Shown: positions 8,331-16,052 of the stretch, in pieces | Position numbering within the stretch: the first letter of the stretch is position 1 | Layout: every line of letters starts with the position of its first letter | Source: Bacillus sp. F19 | Lineage (GTDB): Bacteria > Bacillota > Bacilli > Bacillales > Bacillaceae | NCBI GenBank assembly: GCA_023823795.1 | Contig: CP085710.1 | Span: 4,986,001-5,050,000, forward strand | Reading direction: 5' to 3' | DNA length: 64,000 bases | Program-made: the position numbers and the translations under genes | The notes under the pieces: model-generated | What the model was told of the DNA's origin: nothing | Database searches by the model: none | Seen by the model: the letters and a program-made list of their open reading frames with translations, nothing else

Positions 8331-9641
8331 TTATCTTTTTAATGCAGTCATATGAATCCCGTTTTTGATGCGGAGAGAGACAAGCGGTTCAGGCTTCAGA
8401 GCTCGCCTTTCATCCGCAAGCTCTAAACGAAAATGCTTTAGGACTGCTGCAGAGATCAGCACAGCTTCCATCATGGCAAATTGGCTTCCAATGCAGCCTC
8501 TTGACCCGCCTCCAAATGGAAAATAACCGTACAGGGGAATTTGATCCTTCTTATCCTTTGAAAAACGGTCAGGAACAAATTGATTTGCCTCAGGAAAATA
8601 AGCAGGATTGCGATGAATCACATAAGGACTGATTAGAAAAATTGAGCCTTTTTTAAATAGGTGATCACTGATTTCAACATCTGTTTTAGCCTCTCGCAAC
8701 ATAATCCACGCAGAAGGATAAAGTCTGAGTGTTTCCTGTATGATTTGATTGGTAAAAGAAAGAGTTTTTAAATCCTCAAATTTCAAGCTGTTTTGAAAAA
8801 AGCCCAGCTCTCTAAGCATTCTTTCCTCAACATTGGGATGTTTGGCAAGAAGGGCAAAGACCCACGTTAATAAATTTGCAGTCGTTTCGTGTCCTGCAAT
8901 TAATATCGTGACAATTTGATCTCTTATTTCTTTTTTTGATAATGATTGACCGTTTTCAAATATTGTTTCAAGAAGCAAAGACATAAGGTGATCTCCTGAA
9001 GATTGCTTCATTCCTTCTTCAATTAGAAAATCAGCCAGTTCATCCAGTGTTTTGACTCCCTTTTTGTAGTTTCTATTTTGAACAGTAGGCAAAAAATCAG
9101 GGGGAGGAAAGGGTGTCAGCAAGGATTTAGCCGTTTTTTCAATGATATCGCTTACAGCTTTAGTAATATGAGTCGTATTTGGAGAAAGCTCGACTCCAAA
9201 CATTGTTTTGACGATGATCCGAAGCGTCAGATTCATCATATCTTCATGAATTGGCCTCGTTTCTCCAGATTCCCATGAGCCGATCAAGTCCTGAGTCATT
9301 GAGGTTACAGTTTCTGCGTAACCGGCGATTTTTCGTTTGTGAAAGGCAGGCTGCATCATTTTCCTCTGCTGCCTATGCTCCTCGCCCCCGCTTGTTAAAA
9401 CACCGTTTCCAAGTGTTTTCCCAAGTGTCCGTGCAGAAGAACCTTTTTCAAAATACTCTTCTTTTAATGTTAAAATCTGCTTAACAGCGTCTCTGGAATG
9501 GATTATGTAAGATGTATTCTTTGAATGTGGATTTATAGCAACAATGTCCCCTTGTGTATGGGTATTTAAAAGAAAAAGGAGAGGGTCTTTTCGAAATTCT
9601 ATATAGTTCCGCAGCTGGCTTCCGCCTAAAGGTACATTCAT
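8331..9641 (-). CDS. cytochrome P450
   Basis: 436 residues, cytosolic. The I-helix oxygen-activation motif AGHETT is at about residue 245, ExxR is ETLRL at about 303, and the heme-thiolate loop FGGGSRGCIG is at about 377-386 with the cysteine ligand present. HEEHRQQRK-like C-helix residues (EEHRQQRKMMQPAFH) are also intact. It should bind heme and mono-oxygenate a hydrophobic substrate such as a fatty acid or terpenoid. No ferredoxin or reductase gene lies nearby and there is no reductase fusion, so electrons must come from elsewhere. The ATG at 9641 is chosen because AAAAGGAG lies 7 bases before it; an upstream TTG at 9659 has no site. It is monocistronic. Confidence 0.9.
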   Translation of the reverse strand: MNVPLGGSQLRNYIEFRKDPLLFLLNTHTQGDIVAINPHSKNTSYIIHSRDAVKQILTLKEEYFEKGSSARTLGKTLGNGVLTSGGEEHRQQRKMMQPAFHKRKIAGYAETVTSMTQDLIGSWESGETRPIHEDMMNLTLRIIVKTMFGVELSPNTTHITKAVSDIIEKTAKSLLTPFPPPDFLPTVQNRNYKKGVKTLDELADFLIEEGMKQSSGDHLMSLLLETIFENGQSLSKKEIRDQIVTILIAGHETTANLLTWVFALLAKHPNVEERMLRELGFFQNSLKFEDLKTLSFTNQIIQETLRLYPSAWIMLREAKTDVEISDHLFKKGSIFLISPYVIHRNPAYFPEANQFVPDRFSKDKKDQIPLYGYFPFGGGSRGCIGSQFAMMEAVLISAAVLKHFRLELADERRALKPEPLVSLRIKNGIHMTALKR

Positions 9642-9794
9642 ATCGACGCTCCTTTTCAAATTCGTTACTAATAGTATACAGCAGCCCTGTAAATTAATCA
9701 GATTCAGGGAATGCTTTCAGAGAGAGTTCTATTTTTATTTTGTGAATGATAGTATAATGACTGTACATCTTAATCTAAAAGGGAGGTTTGTCCT

Positions 9795-9965
9795 ATGTCA
9801 GAAAAGAAAATGACACTTGAAGAAGCGATTAAACAAAAGCTTGCCAGCAAAAAACAGGCACAAGCGAACGGAAATGCCAGTATGAAAGGTTCTAATCAGA
9901 CAAAGAACATGAAGAGCCAGGTTTCTAAGAAAACAAATAATCAGCGCAGAAGAATGGGTGTTTAA
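9795..9965 (+). CDS. small basic hypothetical protein (56 aa)
   Basis: The frame starts MSEKKMTLEEAIKQKLASKK and ends RRRMGV, and it is rich in K, Q, N and S. The ribosome site AAAGGGAGG lies 8 bases upstream. The stop codon directly abuts the ATG of the ywbE-type gene, so the two are translated as a coupled pair. The N-terminus should form a short amphipathic helix and the rest looks disordered and basic, perhaps nucleic-acid binding. I do not recognise a family. Confidence 0.7.
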   Translation: MSEKKMTLEEAIKQKLASKKQAQANGNASMKGSNQTKNMKSQVSKKTNNQRRRMGV

Positions 9966-10163
9966 ATGAACGGTCAAAACCGCGAACATATTAAACCCGG
10001 TACGCCTGTTCAGATTGTCCTGAAGCAGGATCAGCGATCTGGAAAGCTTACGGGCGGTGTTGTAAAAGATATTCTGACAAAATCTGCTTTTCACCCTCAC
10101 GGAATAAAAGTGCGCCTTCAGGATGGTCAAATAGGCCGAGTAAAATCAATTGATGCTCCTTAA
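9966..10163 (+). CDS. ywbE: YwbE family protein (DUF2196)
   Basis: A 65-residue protein with the YwbE signature: NGQNREHIKPGTPVQIVLKQ, then FHPHGIKVRLQDGQIGRVKS. It is a small beta-barrel-like fold of unknown function, present in Bacillus and some other bacteria, and nucleic-acid binding has been suggested from its basic surface. It starts at the base after the stop of the preceding 56-residue gene. No terminator is evident before the convergent GNAT remnant. Confidence 0.85.
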   Translation: MNGQNREHIKPGTPVQIVLKQDQRSGKLTGGVVKDILTKSAFHPHGIKVRLQDGQIGRVKSIDAP

Positions 10164-10480
10164 GATATTTCAGTATAAATGATTTGCTGATAAGGATCAT
10201 AAACGAGGATATAAACGGTCAATTGCCCTTTTATCACCTCTATACTCTGTGATAACCGGAATCCAAAGTGTTCGTAGATCCTGACATTTCCCAGTGTTTC
10301 CATCTCCAGAACGCTGAATATCCTCCTGAATTCAGCCTCTTTTAGCGCCGCTCTATTCTTTTGACTCATAAACTTTTGGCCTCTATATTTATTATCAACT
10401 GTGACCATGTCTACTACTAGATGTGGTTTTTGTCTTTCATAAAAGCCATTCTTTGTGAAATAATGGACAGTTTTCCCGCT
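10160..10480 (-). pseudogene. GNAT acetyltransferase, N-terminally truncated
   Basis: The minus strand encodes the C-terminal half of a GNAT enzyme. It runs from HYFTKNGFYERQKPHLVVDM through VDNKYRGQ (the acetyl-CoA binding turn, normally Q/RxxGxG/A, here degraded) to GNVRIYEHFGFRLSQSIEVI near the end. Open frame extends upstream of the first ATG (10408) to a stop near 10485, but no start codon or N-terminal strands exist. The motif VDNKYRGQKFM lacks the second glycine expected for CoA binding. It is a remnant, with no reason to expect activity. Confidence 0.65.
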
Positions 10481-10578
10481 TTTTTATAATAGACACTAAC
10501 GGCACGTCCTTTATTAGCAGCACGCTTCTGAAAATTGTTTTTAAAATTGCTTTGTATAATCGCTTTAACCAAGACAAA

Positions 10579-10609
10579 GAAGCTAACATCCGCTGTTAGC
10601 TTCTTTTAA
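10579..10609 (-). terminator. hairpin downstream of the parMR operon
   Basis: Perfect arms GAAGCTAACA and TGTTAGCTTC with a 5-base loop, with moderately T-rich sequence on both sides. It is placed to end parM-parR transcription and may act in both directions. Confidence 0.6.
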
Positions 10610-10616
10610 GATTAAG

Positions 10617-10762
10617 GGAAGTATAAAATTTTGCGCATATATGTCTAGCTCCATCGCCCAATTCCTCGGCCAGAACAAATCCGTCAAAAAAGTCAAATCC
10701 GGACTTTTCTGCCAGATTCTTATCTGTCTTTCGGAGCTAAACGGGCGCTTCCGCTTTTCTTA
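10617..10762 (+). repeat. dispersed intergenic repeat, copy A
   Basis: The first 46 bases (GAAGTATAAAAT, TTGCGCAT, then TGTCTAGCTCCATCGC) recur inverted at 16275-16320 with about six differences. The element seems to run on to a GGGCGCTTCCGCTTTTCTT end that abuts the parR stop. Internal segments AGCTCC and CGCCC can pair with GGAGCT and GGGCG further on, in crossing order, which would give a pseudoknot if transcribed. Repeats with similar ends are known between genes in Bacillus; function is unknown. Confidence 0.6.
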
Positions 10763-11335
10763 TCATTTATTCATTTTAGAAAGAAACCCGCCGATCAAAT
10801 CATCCGCTGTTTCTTCTTTTACTTCTTCTTCTGCTGATGAAGCTGACTCCTGCAAAGCTTTTTCCCAATCGAAATCATCAAGCCCTGCATTTTCATCAAA
10901 ATCCTCGTCAGGCTCAGGTTCCTGCATAGCCGGACGGCTGCCAGACGGAAAGGCTGTTTCCTGCAAGTAAAGGGCCTCGTCAATATCAAGTGCCCTGCTG
11001 TTAAATGAAGCTAGAAGGGAAGCTGCTCTAATTGGATCAGCAAGAATCTGATACACGATGCTTCCAAGCAGCGCTTCAGAGTGCTCGTGTTTAATCCAGT
11101 CTCTCTGCGCTTTGCTGAGTTTTTGCGGAAGCGGAATTGTGATGCTTTCCTTCTCTTTAACAAAAGAATCACCGACTCCTTGTGAGACAAATTCAGCAAT
11201 TTTGCTTGAGAAGTTCCTTTTTTCCGTTTCTTTCAGCTTCTGCAGCTGTTTTATTATGTGCTCAGGAGTATCTGAGGGGATGCGAAACGTAATCGCCTGT
11301 CCCCTTTGAATTCCTGATGAAGCGCCTTTATTCAT
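10763..11335 (-). CDS. parR: ParR-like centromere-binding adaptor protein
   Basis: 190 residues. The N-terminus (GQAITFRIPSDTPEHIIKQL, then KRNFSSKIAEFV) has the beta-strand plus two-helix pattern of a ribbon-helix-helix DNA-binding domain, as in plasmid ParR proteins. The middle is helical, and the C-terminal 60 residues are strongly acidic and disordered, ending in a short hydrophobic segment DDLIGGFLSKMNK. In ParR the C-terminal tail contacts the ParM filament tip, and this tail may do the same (inference). It starts 12 bases downstream of the actin-like gene, in the order parM-parR used by type II partition systems. There is no clear match to a named family, so the role rests on context and the RHH pattern. 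Confidence 0.65.
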   Translation of the reverse strand: MNKGASSGIQRGQAITFRIPSDTPEHIIKQLQKLKETEKRNFSSKIAEFVSQGVGDSFVKEKESITIPLPQKLSKAQRDWIKHEHSEALLGSIVYQILADPIRAASLLASFNSRALDIDEALYLQETAFPSGSRPAMQEPEPDEDFDENAGLDDFDWEKALQESASSAEEEVKEETADDLIGGFLSKMNK

Positions 11336-11347
11336 AAAACCACCCTA

Positions 11348-12529
11348 TTATTTGGTAGTAGCTGCTTTTTTATCTTCACTGCTTTTTTCTTTGTTTGACT
11401 TGCGGTAAAAGTCAAAAACGAGCTTATAATAAGCATTTGCCATCATCCAGATGCTTTCATTCTCATCTTCAAAGAAGTCAATATTGTAGCCGTCAAGATT
11501 GTTATTAAGCGTTTTAAGGTAATCTTTCAGAACAACCGCTCCTCCGCCGACAAAATAGCAGATTTCAGTTTGTGAATTCTTTTGCCAAACGTTGCGCAGG
11601 TGGCGATATTGCTTCTTCGCAAGATCTAAGAGAATGCGATCCGTAATATCATGAACGCTTGTGCGGCTACCCCTTACATAGATATGATTGCGGTCAGTCT
11701 TCTTGGTGATGATTTCTACTACATCACGGCGGCTGTCAAGTTCAACACCATGCTTAGAACGGATCTCTTCGCGGATTGCTTCAAGTGATTCTACAACGCC
11801 AAGGTTAAAGCCCTGTGCTTTATCGTCATCTACATTGCGGTTTTTAATCACTGCGATATCAGTAGAAAGGCCACCGATATCCTGGATGATGATGCGCTTA
11901 TCAATCAAGTCTTTATTGATGATGTTTAAATCCTTGTCCATCACTAAGTTGATATAAGCTGCAAATCCTTCAGGATATACTTTCACTTCGTCAAATTTGA
12001 TGTTTACTTTTAATCCCTGATATTTAGGAGTAATCAAAAATTCAACCTGATGAACATTTCCAAGAAGCTTAGAGCGGTAACCGACATCCTTGCCTTCTTT
12101 TGCTTCTCTTAATGGAAGTCCAGTGCCGAGAGTATATGTTGCATCAATGACTTTGTTATTTCTGCGGAACACCTTTTCATTTTCAGGTTTTACTGCATCA
12201 AGTGCAATTGAAGCAAACAGCATAACTAGCGTTTGATCTTCTTCTGATTTGCTGCTGCCAGGATCAAGCTCAGAAGCATTGTCGCTTTTTGTAGCTAAGT
12301 GTCCAACACGGTAAATAGCATTATTTTCTTTTAAAGCAGGGGAGTGAACTTTAATATGGATTCCATCAAGCGGATCCTTGCTGTCTAATTCTTCGATTCC
12401 AATAACCGGACGATCTTCAATGTCTCTTGCAATGACATTCGGTATGTATAGTTGAGAGTCGTATTTTCCGAAAATTGCTTTTACTGCATCATTTCCAACA
12501 TCGATTGCTGCGATTCTAGAATTACTCAT
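11348..12529 (-). CDS. parM: actin-like DNA-segregation ATPase, ParM/StbA family
   Basis: 393 residues with the actin-fold nucleotide motifs: phosphate-1 AAIDVGNDAVKAIFG (residues 6-20), phosphate-2 QDIGGLSTDIAV (about 215) and adenosine motif FVGGGAVVLK (about 328). This marks a ParM/StbA-type filament-forming ATPase rather than MreB. It should polymerise with ATP and push ParR-bound DNA apart. The ATG at 12529 is chosen, with AAAGGA 9 bases upstream; a further GTG lies at 12547. The acidic/basic tail (SNKEKSSEDKKAATTK) is probably flexible. A sigma-A promoter and an iteron array precede it. The ends of the window-wide gene set are chromosomal, so this is a partition cassette on a chromosome or an integrated element. 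Confidence 0.85.
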   Translation of the reverse strand: MSNSRIAAIDVGNDAVKAIFGKYDSQLYIPNVIARDIEDRPVIGIEELDSKDPLDGIHIKVHSPALKENNAIYRVGHLATKSDNASELDPGSSKSEEDQTLVMLFASIALDAVKPENEKVFRRNNKVIDATYTLGTGLPLREAKEGKDVGYRSKLLGNVHQVEFLITPKYQGLKVNIKFDEVKVYPEGFAAYINLVMDKDLNIINKDLIDKRIIIQDIGGLSTDIAVIKNRNVDDDKAQGFNLGVVESLEAIREEIRSKHGVELDSRRDVVEIITKKTDRNHIYVRGSRTSVHDITDRILLDLAKKQYRHLRNVWQKNSQTEICYFVGGGAVVLKDYLKTLNNNLDGYNIDFFEDENESIWMMANAYYKLVFDFYRKSNKEKSSEDKKAATTK

Positions 12530-12580
12530 GAACACCATTCCTTTCACTTCATGAATTAGTATAAAAATCCATTCTATTAA

Positions 12581-12609
12581 AGAGTATTAGAGATTGATAG
12601 TTTCGTCAA
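12581..12609 (-). promoter_or_regulatory. sigma-A promoter of parMR
   Basis: On the minus strand TTGACG is followed after 17 bases by TACTCT, about 50 bases before the parM start. The iteron array begins about 24 bases upstream of the -35, so bound adaptor protein could also repress transcription. Confidence 0.6.
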
Positions 12610-12632
12610 TAGAGTTAAAATGATTACGTTTT

Positions 12633-12808
12633 TGTATACTTGTTTACAAAAGTGTTTACAACGTACACAAATATGTTTACAACGTCAACATTTTGTATAC
12701 ATCCCTTCATACCAGGATGCGTACATACTTGTATACATGTATACATTATTTGAAAACAATTTGTTACATTTTGTTTACAAGTACACGTGAATTGTATACA
12801 TGTATACA
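12633..12808 (-). repeat. parC-like centromere: ten TGTWTACA iterons
   Basis: Ten 8-mers of the form TGTATACA or TGTTTACA (one ends in T) start at 12633, 12641, 12653, 12674, 12694, 12730, 12738, 12772, 12793 and 12801. Three pairs are directly adjacent, and most other gaps are near multiples of 10-11 bp, so the sites fall on one face of the helix. A few further variants (CGTACACA, CGTACATA) lie between. TGTATACA is its own reverse complement. An array upstream of parM is exactly where parC lies in ParMRC plasmid systems, and RHH adaptor proteins bind such iterons. Binding itself is inferred. Confidence 0.75.
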
Positions 12809-12953
12809 TTGTCCCTTAATATGGAAATCGGTGGCGGTCAGCAACAGCTAATTCATTTTGTTAATCTTGAAATTAGTGAAAATAGTGACAGGTAAAAAAG
12901 CGTTACGCGTCGAAATAGATCATTTTAAAGGAGAAAAAGGAGAACGAAAGAAA

Positions 12954-13511
12954 ATGACATCATTTCCACAATTAGAAACAAACCGTTTACGGCTAAGGGG
13001 TATTGAGAGTTCTGACGCCGTGAAATTGTATGATTATTTCTCAAACAAAGAGGTAACAAGGTATTATGGAATGAATTCTTTTAAAACATTAGAGGAAGCA
13101 GAGACTCTGATTCATACGTTTCAAATCGGCTATCAATCAAATAAACTCATACGCTGGGGAATTGAACTCAAAGAAACAAATGAACTGATTGGAACTTGCG
13201 GATTTCACGCACTGTCAAAGAAGTACAAACGAGCTGAAATAGGCTATGAAATTTCTCATCTACATTGGCACAAAGGCTTTGCATCAGAGGCCATTAAGGC
13301 CGTACTTGCTTTTGGGTTTAAGGAGATGGAGCTAATCCGAATCGGGGCGGTGGTTATGCTTGAGAATTCCCCTTCCAGAAGCGTTCTTCTGCGTTTAGGC
13401 TTTAAAGAGGAAGGAAGGCTAAGGAATTATATCATCCAGGATCATATGCCATGCGATGTTATCATGCATTCTCTCCTTGAGGAAGAATGGAAAAAAAGCA
13501 GCTTCAGTTGA
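12954..13511 (+). CDS. GNAT N-acetyltransferase, RimJ/RimL type
   Basis: 185 residues beginning MTSFPQLETNRLRLRGIE, the usual start of RimJ/RimL-like acetyltransferases. The middle has IGTCGFHALSKKYKRAEIGYEI and the CoA-binding region WHKGFASEAIKAVLAFGFKEM, followed by ENSPSRSVLLRLGFKEEG. These enzymes acetylate ribosomal-protein N-termini, other protein N-termini or small amines; the substrate here is not predictable. I chose the ATG at 12954 (AAAGGAGAA upstream); a longer frame from 12858 runs into sequence beside the iterons and has no ribosome site. It is divergent from parM and monocistronic. Confidence 0.8.
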   Translation: MTSFPQLETNRLRLRGIESSDAVKLYDYFSNKEVTRYYGMNSFKTLEEAETLIHTFQIGYQSNKLIRWGIELKETNELIGTCGFHALSKKYKRAEIGYEISHLHWHKGFASEAIKAVLAFGFKEMELIRIGAVVMLENSPSRSVLLRLGFKEEGRLRNYIIQDHMPCDVIMHSLLEEEWKKSSFS

Positions 13512-13525
13512 TTGCTGCTTTTTGA
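13496..13525 (+). terminator. terminator of the GNAT gene
   Basis: Arms AGCAGC and GCTGCT are followed by TTTTTG. The left arm overlaps the last codons and the stop lies in the loop. Confidence 0.7.
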
Positions 13526-13790
13526 TTATATTGGTTACATTTCAGTCTAAAGCAGGCTTTCAAGCCATCTTTAACGACAAACATAATTAGATTTCATTAT
13601 TAGCAGGTAATGTGCTGAGCCCCCCTTTTCATTGAGAGGGATAAAGATTGTCCTATAAGAGAAATAGCAGAACCGGTTGGTGCCGTACCATAAAAATAAT
13701 CAACTTCTCTGAAAAAAGGCACACAACAGAGTCTAATTTCTTCATCTTCTTGTTTCTTTTTAATCAAATATCATTCTAAACTAATCTGAA

Positions 13791-13824
13791 CCAAAAGAAA
13801 ATCCAGTCATTATTTGACTGGATT
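13791..13824 (-). terminator. terminator of the rRNA methyltransferase gene
   Basis: Arms AATCCAGTCA and TGACTGGATT with the stop codon in the loop, followed on the minus strand by TTTTCTTTT. Confidence 0.8.
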
Positions 13825-15015
13825 CAGCTTTTCTATAAACACTACTTTTAAATAATTTCCCTCTTGGAATTCTTTTATCGTTTTAAAGTCATCCGGCAGA
13901 GAAAACTCTTCTTTTATCTTGTATTTTCCGCCAGCTTCTTTAAAGGCGGTGTCGATAAAAGCTTTAAATTTCTTCATTGAGAACGTGCTGCAGTTTGTTG
14001 ATGCGACAATGACCCCATGTTCTTCCGTTAAAGCAATGGTTTCTTTAAGCAGGTCCTTATAGTCCTTTGCAGCACTGAAGGTATATTTTTTAGATCTTGC
14101 AAAGCTTGGCGGATCAAGAATGACAAGGTCAAACTTCAGATTTTTTTTCAGTGCATATTTAAAGTAATGAAAAACATCTTCAACAATAATATCCTGTGCT
14201 TCATAATCAATCTCATTTATGCTGAATTGCTCGATGGTTTTGCCGAGACTCCGGTTTGCAAGGTCAACACTAGTTGTTTTTACAGCTCCGCCGAGTGCAG
14301 CAAATACAGAAAACGCACCTGTATAGGAAAATAAATTCAGAACTGTTTTTCCTTTTGCATAACGGTCTCTAATGGTCTTTCTTACATCCCTTTGATCAAG
14401 AAAAACACCAACCATTGCGCCATCGTTTAAATATACAGCAAATTTCACGCCATTTTCCTTTACGATTAACGGAAATTCAGGCCTATGCCCTTCTACAAAC
14501 CCATCTTCCTCAACAAACTTTCCTTGTGAATCAAACCGTTTTTTCTGATAGATCCCGCGGATCTCAGCACTCTTCTTTAAGGCCTCAAGAATGAAAGAAT
14601 TAAATTGGTAAATCCCTTTACTGTACCATGTCATCAAATAGTAGCCGTCAAAATAATCGATTGTTAATCCGCCAATACCGTCCCCTTCACCGTTGAAAAC
14701 CCGGAAGGCTGTCGTTGCTTCGCTTTGGAAAAGGTTCTTCCGGAACTCGATGGCAGCTTGGATTTTCTGATCAAAGAAGGCTTGATTCATTTCTTCCCTT
14801 TCACTTGAAGTGAGAATCCAGCCGATTCCTTTGTTTTGCTTTCCGTAATATCCCCTGCCAATAAACCGCTGCTGATCATCAACCAGTCTGATAAGCTCGC
14901 CTTCATGCTTTAAGTTAGAAAGATTAACGACCGAATCCTTTTGAATCAGGGGGCTGCCGTTTTTCATTTCCTTCACATATTTAGATTTAATCGTGAGTGC
15001 TGTCTCTGTTTTCAT
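13810..15015 (-). CDS. ywbD: class I SAM-dependent rRNA methyltransferase, RlmI/YwbD type
   Basis: 401 residues. The N-terminal 80 residues form a PUA-like RNA-binding domain (KDSVVNLSNLKHEGELIRLVD, GRGYYGKQNKGIGWIL). The C-terminal Rossmann methyltransferase has the SAM loop VLNLFSYTGAFSVFAALGGA (about 222), acidic VDLANRSL, and the NPPY-equivalent motif LDPPSFARSK (about 304). The TNCS cysteine further on (about 342) fits a 5-methylcytosine mechanism. This is the layout of E. coli RlmI (23S rRNA m5C1962) and B. subtilis YwbD. The ATG at 15015 is preferred to an in-frame TTG at 15033. It stands alone. Confidence 0.85.
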   Translation of the reverse strand: MKTETALTIKSKYVKEMKNGSPLIQKDSVVNLSNLKHEGELIRLVDDQQRFIGRGYYGKQNKGIGWILTSSEREEMNQAFFDQKIQAAIEFRKNLFQSEATTAFRVFNGEGDGIGGLTIDYFDGYYLMTWYSKGIYQFNSFILEALKKSAEIRGIYQKKRFDSQGKFVEEDGFVEGHRPEFPLIVKENGVKFAVYLNDGAMVGVFLDQRDVRKTIRDRYAKGKTVLNLFSYTGAFSVFAALGGAVKTTSVDLANRSLGKTIEQFSINEIDYEAQDIIVEDVFHYFKYALKKNLKFDLVILDPPSFARSKKYTFSAAKDYKDLLKETIALTEEHGVIVASTNCSTFSMKKFKAFIDTAFKEAGGKYKIKEEFSLPDDFKTIKEFQEGNYLKVVFIEKLNPVK

Positions 15016-15141
15016 AGTTCCGTCCCATCTCAAAAAAATTATGCTTATCTTATTGTTACCATACTACATGAAACAACTTGCACTTTCTAGGAAAGTTCTA
15101 ATTAAAAGAAAAGGAAATTTTTATAAAAATTTCAGCAAGAT

Positions 15142-15167
15142 GTTTCTTTTCTAAAAGGCAGGGGAAT
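15142..15167 (+). promoter_or_regulatory. candidate sigma-B promoter of ywzA
   Basis: GTTTCT is separated by 14 bases from GGGAAT, close to the general-stress sigma-B consensus (GTTTaa, N12-15, GGGtAt). It lies 52 bases before a gene whose family is stress-induced. Confidence 0.55.
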
Positions 15168-15219
15168 AACAGCCATAGAAATAAATACCACCCCATCTTA
15201 AGAAAGGCGGAATTTAAAA

Positions 15220-15474
15220 ATGGGCTTTATTTTATATCTTATCGTTGGCGGATTAATCGGATGGTTAGCAGGAGTTATTTTAGGTAAAAACGTACCTGGA
15301 GGCATTATAGGAAACATCATTGCCGGTATCATTGGTGCATGGATCGGCGGAGAACTTCTTGGCACATTTGGACCAACTTTAGCAGACATCGCCATTATCC
15401 CTGCATTGCTTGGAGCTATCATCTTTGTTTTCTTATTAAGCCTTGTATTGCGATCAATGCGCAAAAAAACTTAA
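15220..15474 (+). CDS. ywzA: GlsB/YeaQ/YmgE family stress membrane protein
   Basis: 84 residues forming three glycine-rich transmembrane helices: YLIVGGLIGWLAGVILGK, then GGIIGNIIAGIIGAWIGG, then IIPALLGAIIFVFLLSLVL, with a short basic tail. This is the UPF0410 (transglycosylase-associated) family of general-stress membrane proteins; in B. subtilis YwzA belongs to the sigma-B regulon. A sigma-B-like promoter upstream agrees with this. The ribosome site AAGAAAGGCGG lies 9 bases before the ATG. The molecular role is unknown. Confidence 0.85.
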   Translation: MGFILYLIVGGLIGWLAGVILGKNVPGGIIGNIIAGIIGAWIGGELLGTFGPTLADIAIIPALLGAIIFVFLLSLVLRSMRKKT

Positions 15475-15488
15475 TGAATTAGAACGGA

Positions 15489-15518
15489 ACACCTGCTGAA
15501 GAATCAGCAGGTGTTTTT
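15489..15518 (+). terminator. terminator of ywzA
   Basis: Arms ACACCTGCTGA and TCAGCAGGTGT are followed by six T residues. Confidence 0.85.
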
Positions 15519-15534
15519 TATTTGGAAAAAAGCA

Positions 15535-15568
15535 TTAAAAAAACCACTGCTTTTTTTAGCAGCGGTTA
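15535..15568 (-). terminator. terminator of the 29-residue gene
   Basis: On the minus strand, arms AACCGCTGCT and AGCAGTGGTT are followed by TTTTTTT, 25 bases after the short gene's stop. Confidence 0.75.
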
Positions 15569-15591
15569 AATGTTTATTAGTAAGTTGTGCG

Positions 15592-15681
15592 TTAGCCATT
15601 TTTACGCTTGTTAAGCATTTTCTTTACAATAGGATAGACGATTGGAGCATATTTTATCGCTTTTCTAATCAGTTTTTTCAA
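15592..15681 (-). CDS. 29-residue basic small protein
   Basis: The frame starts (TTG) with KKLIRKAIKYAPIVYPI and ends with KKMLNKRKNG. A perfect AGGAGGAG ribosome site lies 7 bases upstream, and a strong terminator follows. Together these make a real short gene likely despite its size. The peptide is highly basic, with a hydrophobic central stretch APIVYPIVKKML that could form an amphipathic membrane-binding helix. I do not recognise a family. A membrane-associated regulator or type I toxin-like peptide are possibilities, neither supported beyond composition. Confidence 0.6.
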   Translation of the reverse strand: MKKLIRKAIKYAPIVYPIVKKMLNKRKNG

Positions 15682-15737
15682 TGTAAACTCCTCCTCTTTT
15701 CATATTATTTTCCCAAAAAGAATGCATAGTAAACACC

Positions 15738-16052
15738 TTAAGAACCAAAGTACAAGTGGTAATGTGTTTGACAGCCCGGATTAAAGGCAGACCGGCACTT
15801 GGGACAGGTATTGCCGCTGTCCATATATTCTTGTATCGTCATCACATGACGGCAAGAGCCGCAAAGTACGGCAGGCATGTCCCGTTCTGCTTTATCCCAT
15901 ACCTCCGGATTGTGATCTGCAAGCTCCCCGTGGCATTCAAAACATGCATAGTAGGTATCACAGCATTTAAATTTAATCGCAATAATATCTTTGTCAGTCG
16001 CATAGTGACGGCATCTTGTATTTGCATCAAGAGCCACTCCTTTAACGGTCAT
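15738..16052 (-). CDS. CHY zinc finger protein
   Basis: 104 residues starting MTVKGVALDANTRCRHYATD. Zinc ligands in order are C-x-H (CRHY), CC...C (KCCDTYYACFECH), the second-cluster C-x2-C (CGSCRHVM) and C-x2-C (CPKCRSAFNPGC). This is the CHY zinc-finger domain, found alone in Bacillus and fused to RING domains in eukaryotes, where it binds several zinc ions. It is probably a small redox or metal-binding factor in the cytosol. The ATG at 16052 has GGAG 10 bases upstream; the in-frame GTG at 16061 is too close to that site. Confidence 0.8.
   Translation of the reverse strand: MTVKGVALDANTRCRHYATDKDIIAIKFKCCDTYYACFECHGELADHNPEVWDKAERDMPAVLCGSCRHVMTIQEYMDSGNTCPKCRSAFNPGCQTHYHLYFGS

Noticed and set aside
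9795-10163. toxin-antitoxin pair (56-residue protein plus ywbE)
   Set aside because: The overlapping small genes resemble TA layout, but YwbE is a widely conserved core-type family and neither protein looks like a toxin.
10641-10970. plus-strand serine-rich 109-residue frame
   Set aside because: It is the antisense shadow of the acidic parR tail and the dispersed repeat.
12624-12809. 61-residue minus-strand reading frame across the iteron region
   Set aside because: The cysteine- and threonine-rich repeats (MYTCIQ-type) are only translations of the TGTATACA iterons; there is no ribosome site.
13526-13790. possible gene remnant in the gap between GNAT and ywbD
   Set aside because: A minus-strand stretch of about 36 open codons (REVDYFYGTAPTGSA...) exists, but I see no family match, no start and no ribosome site.
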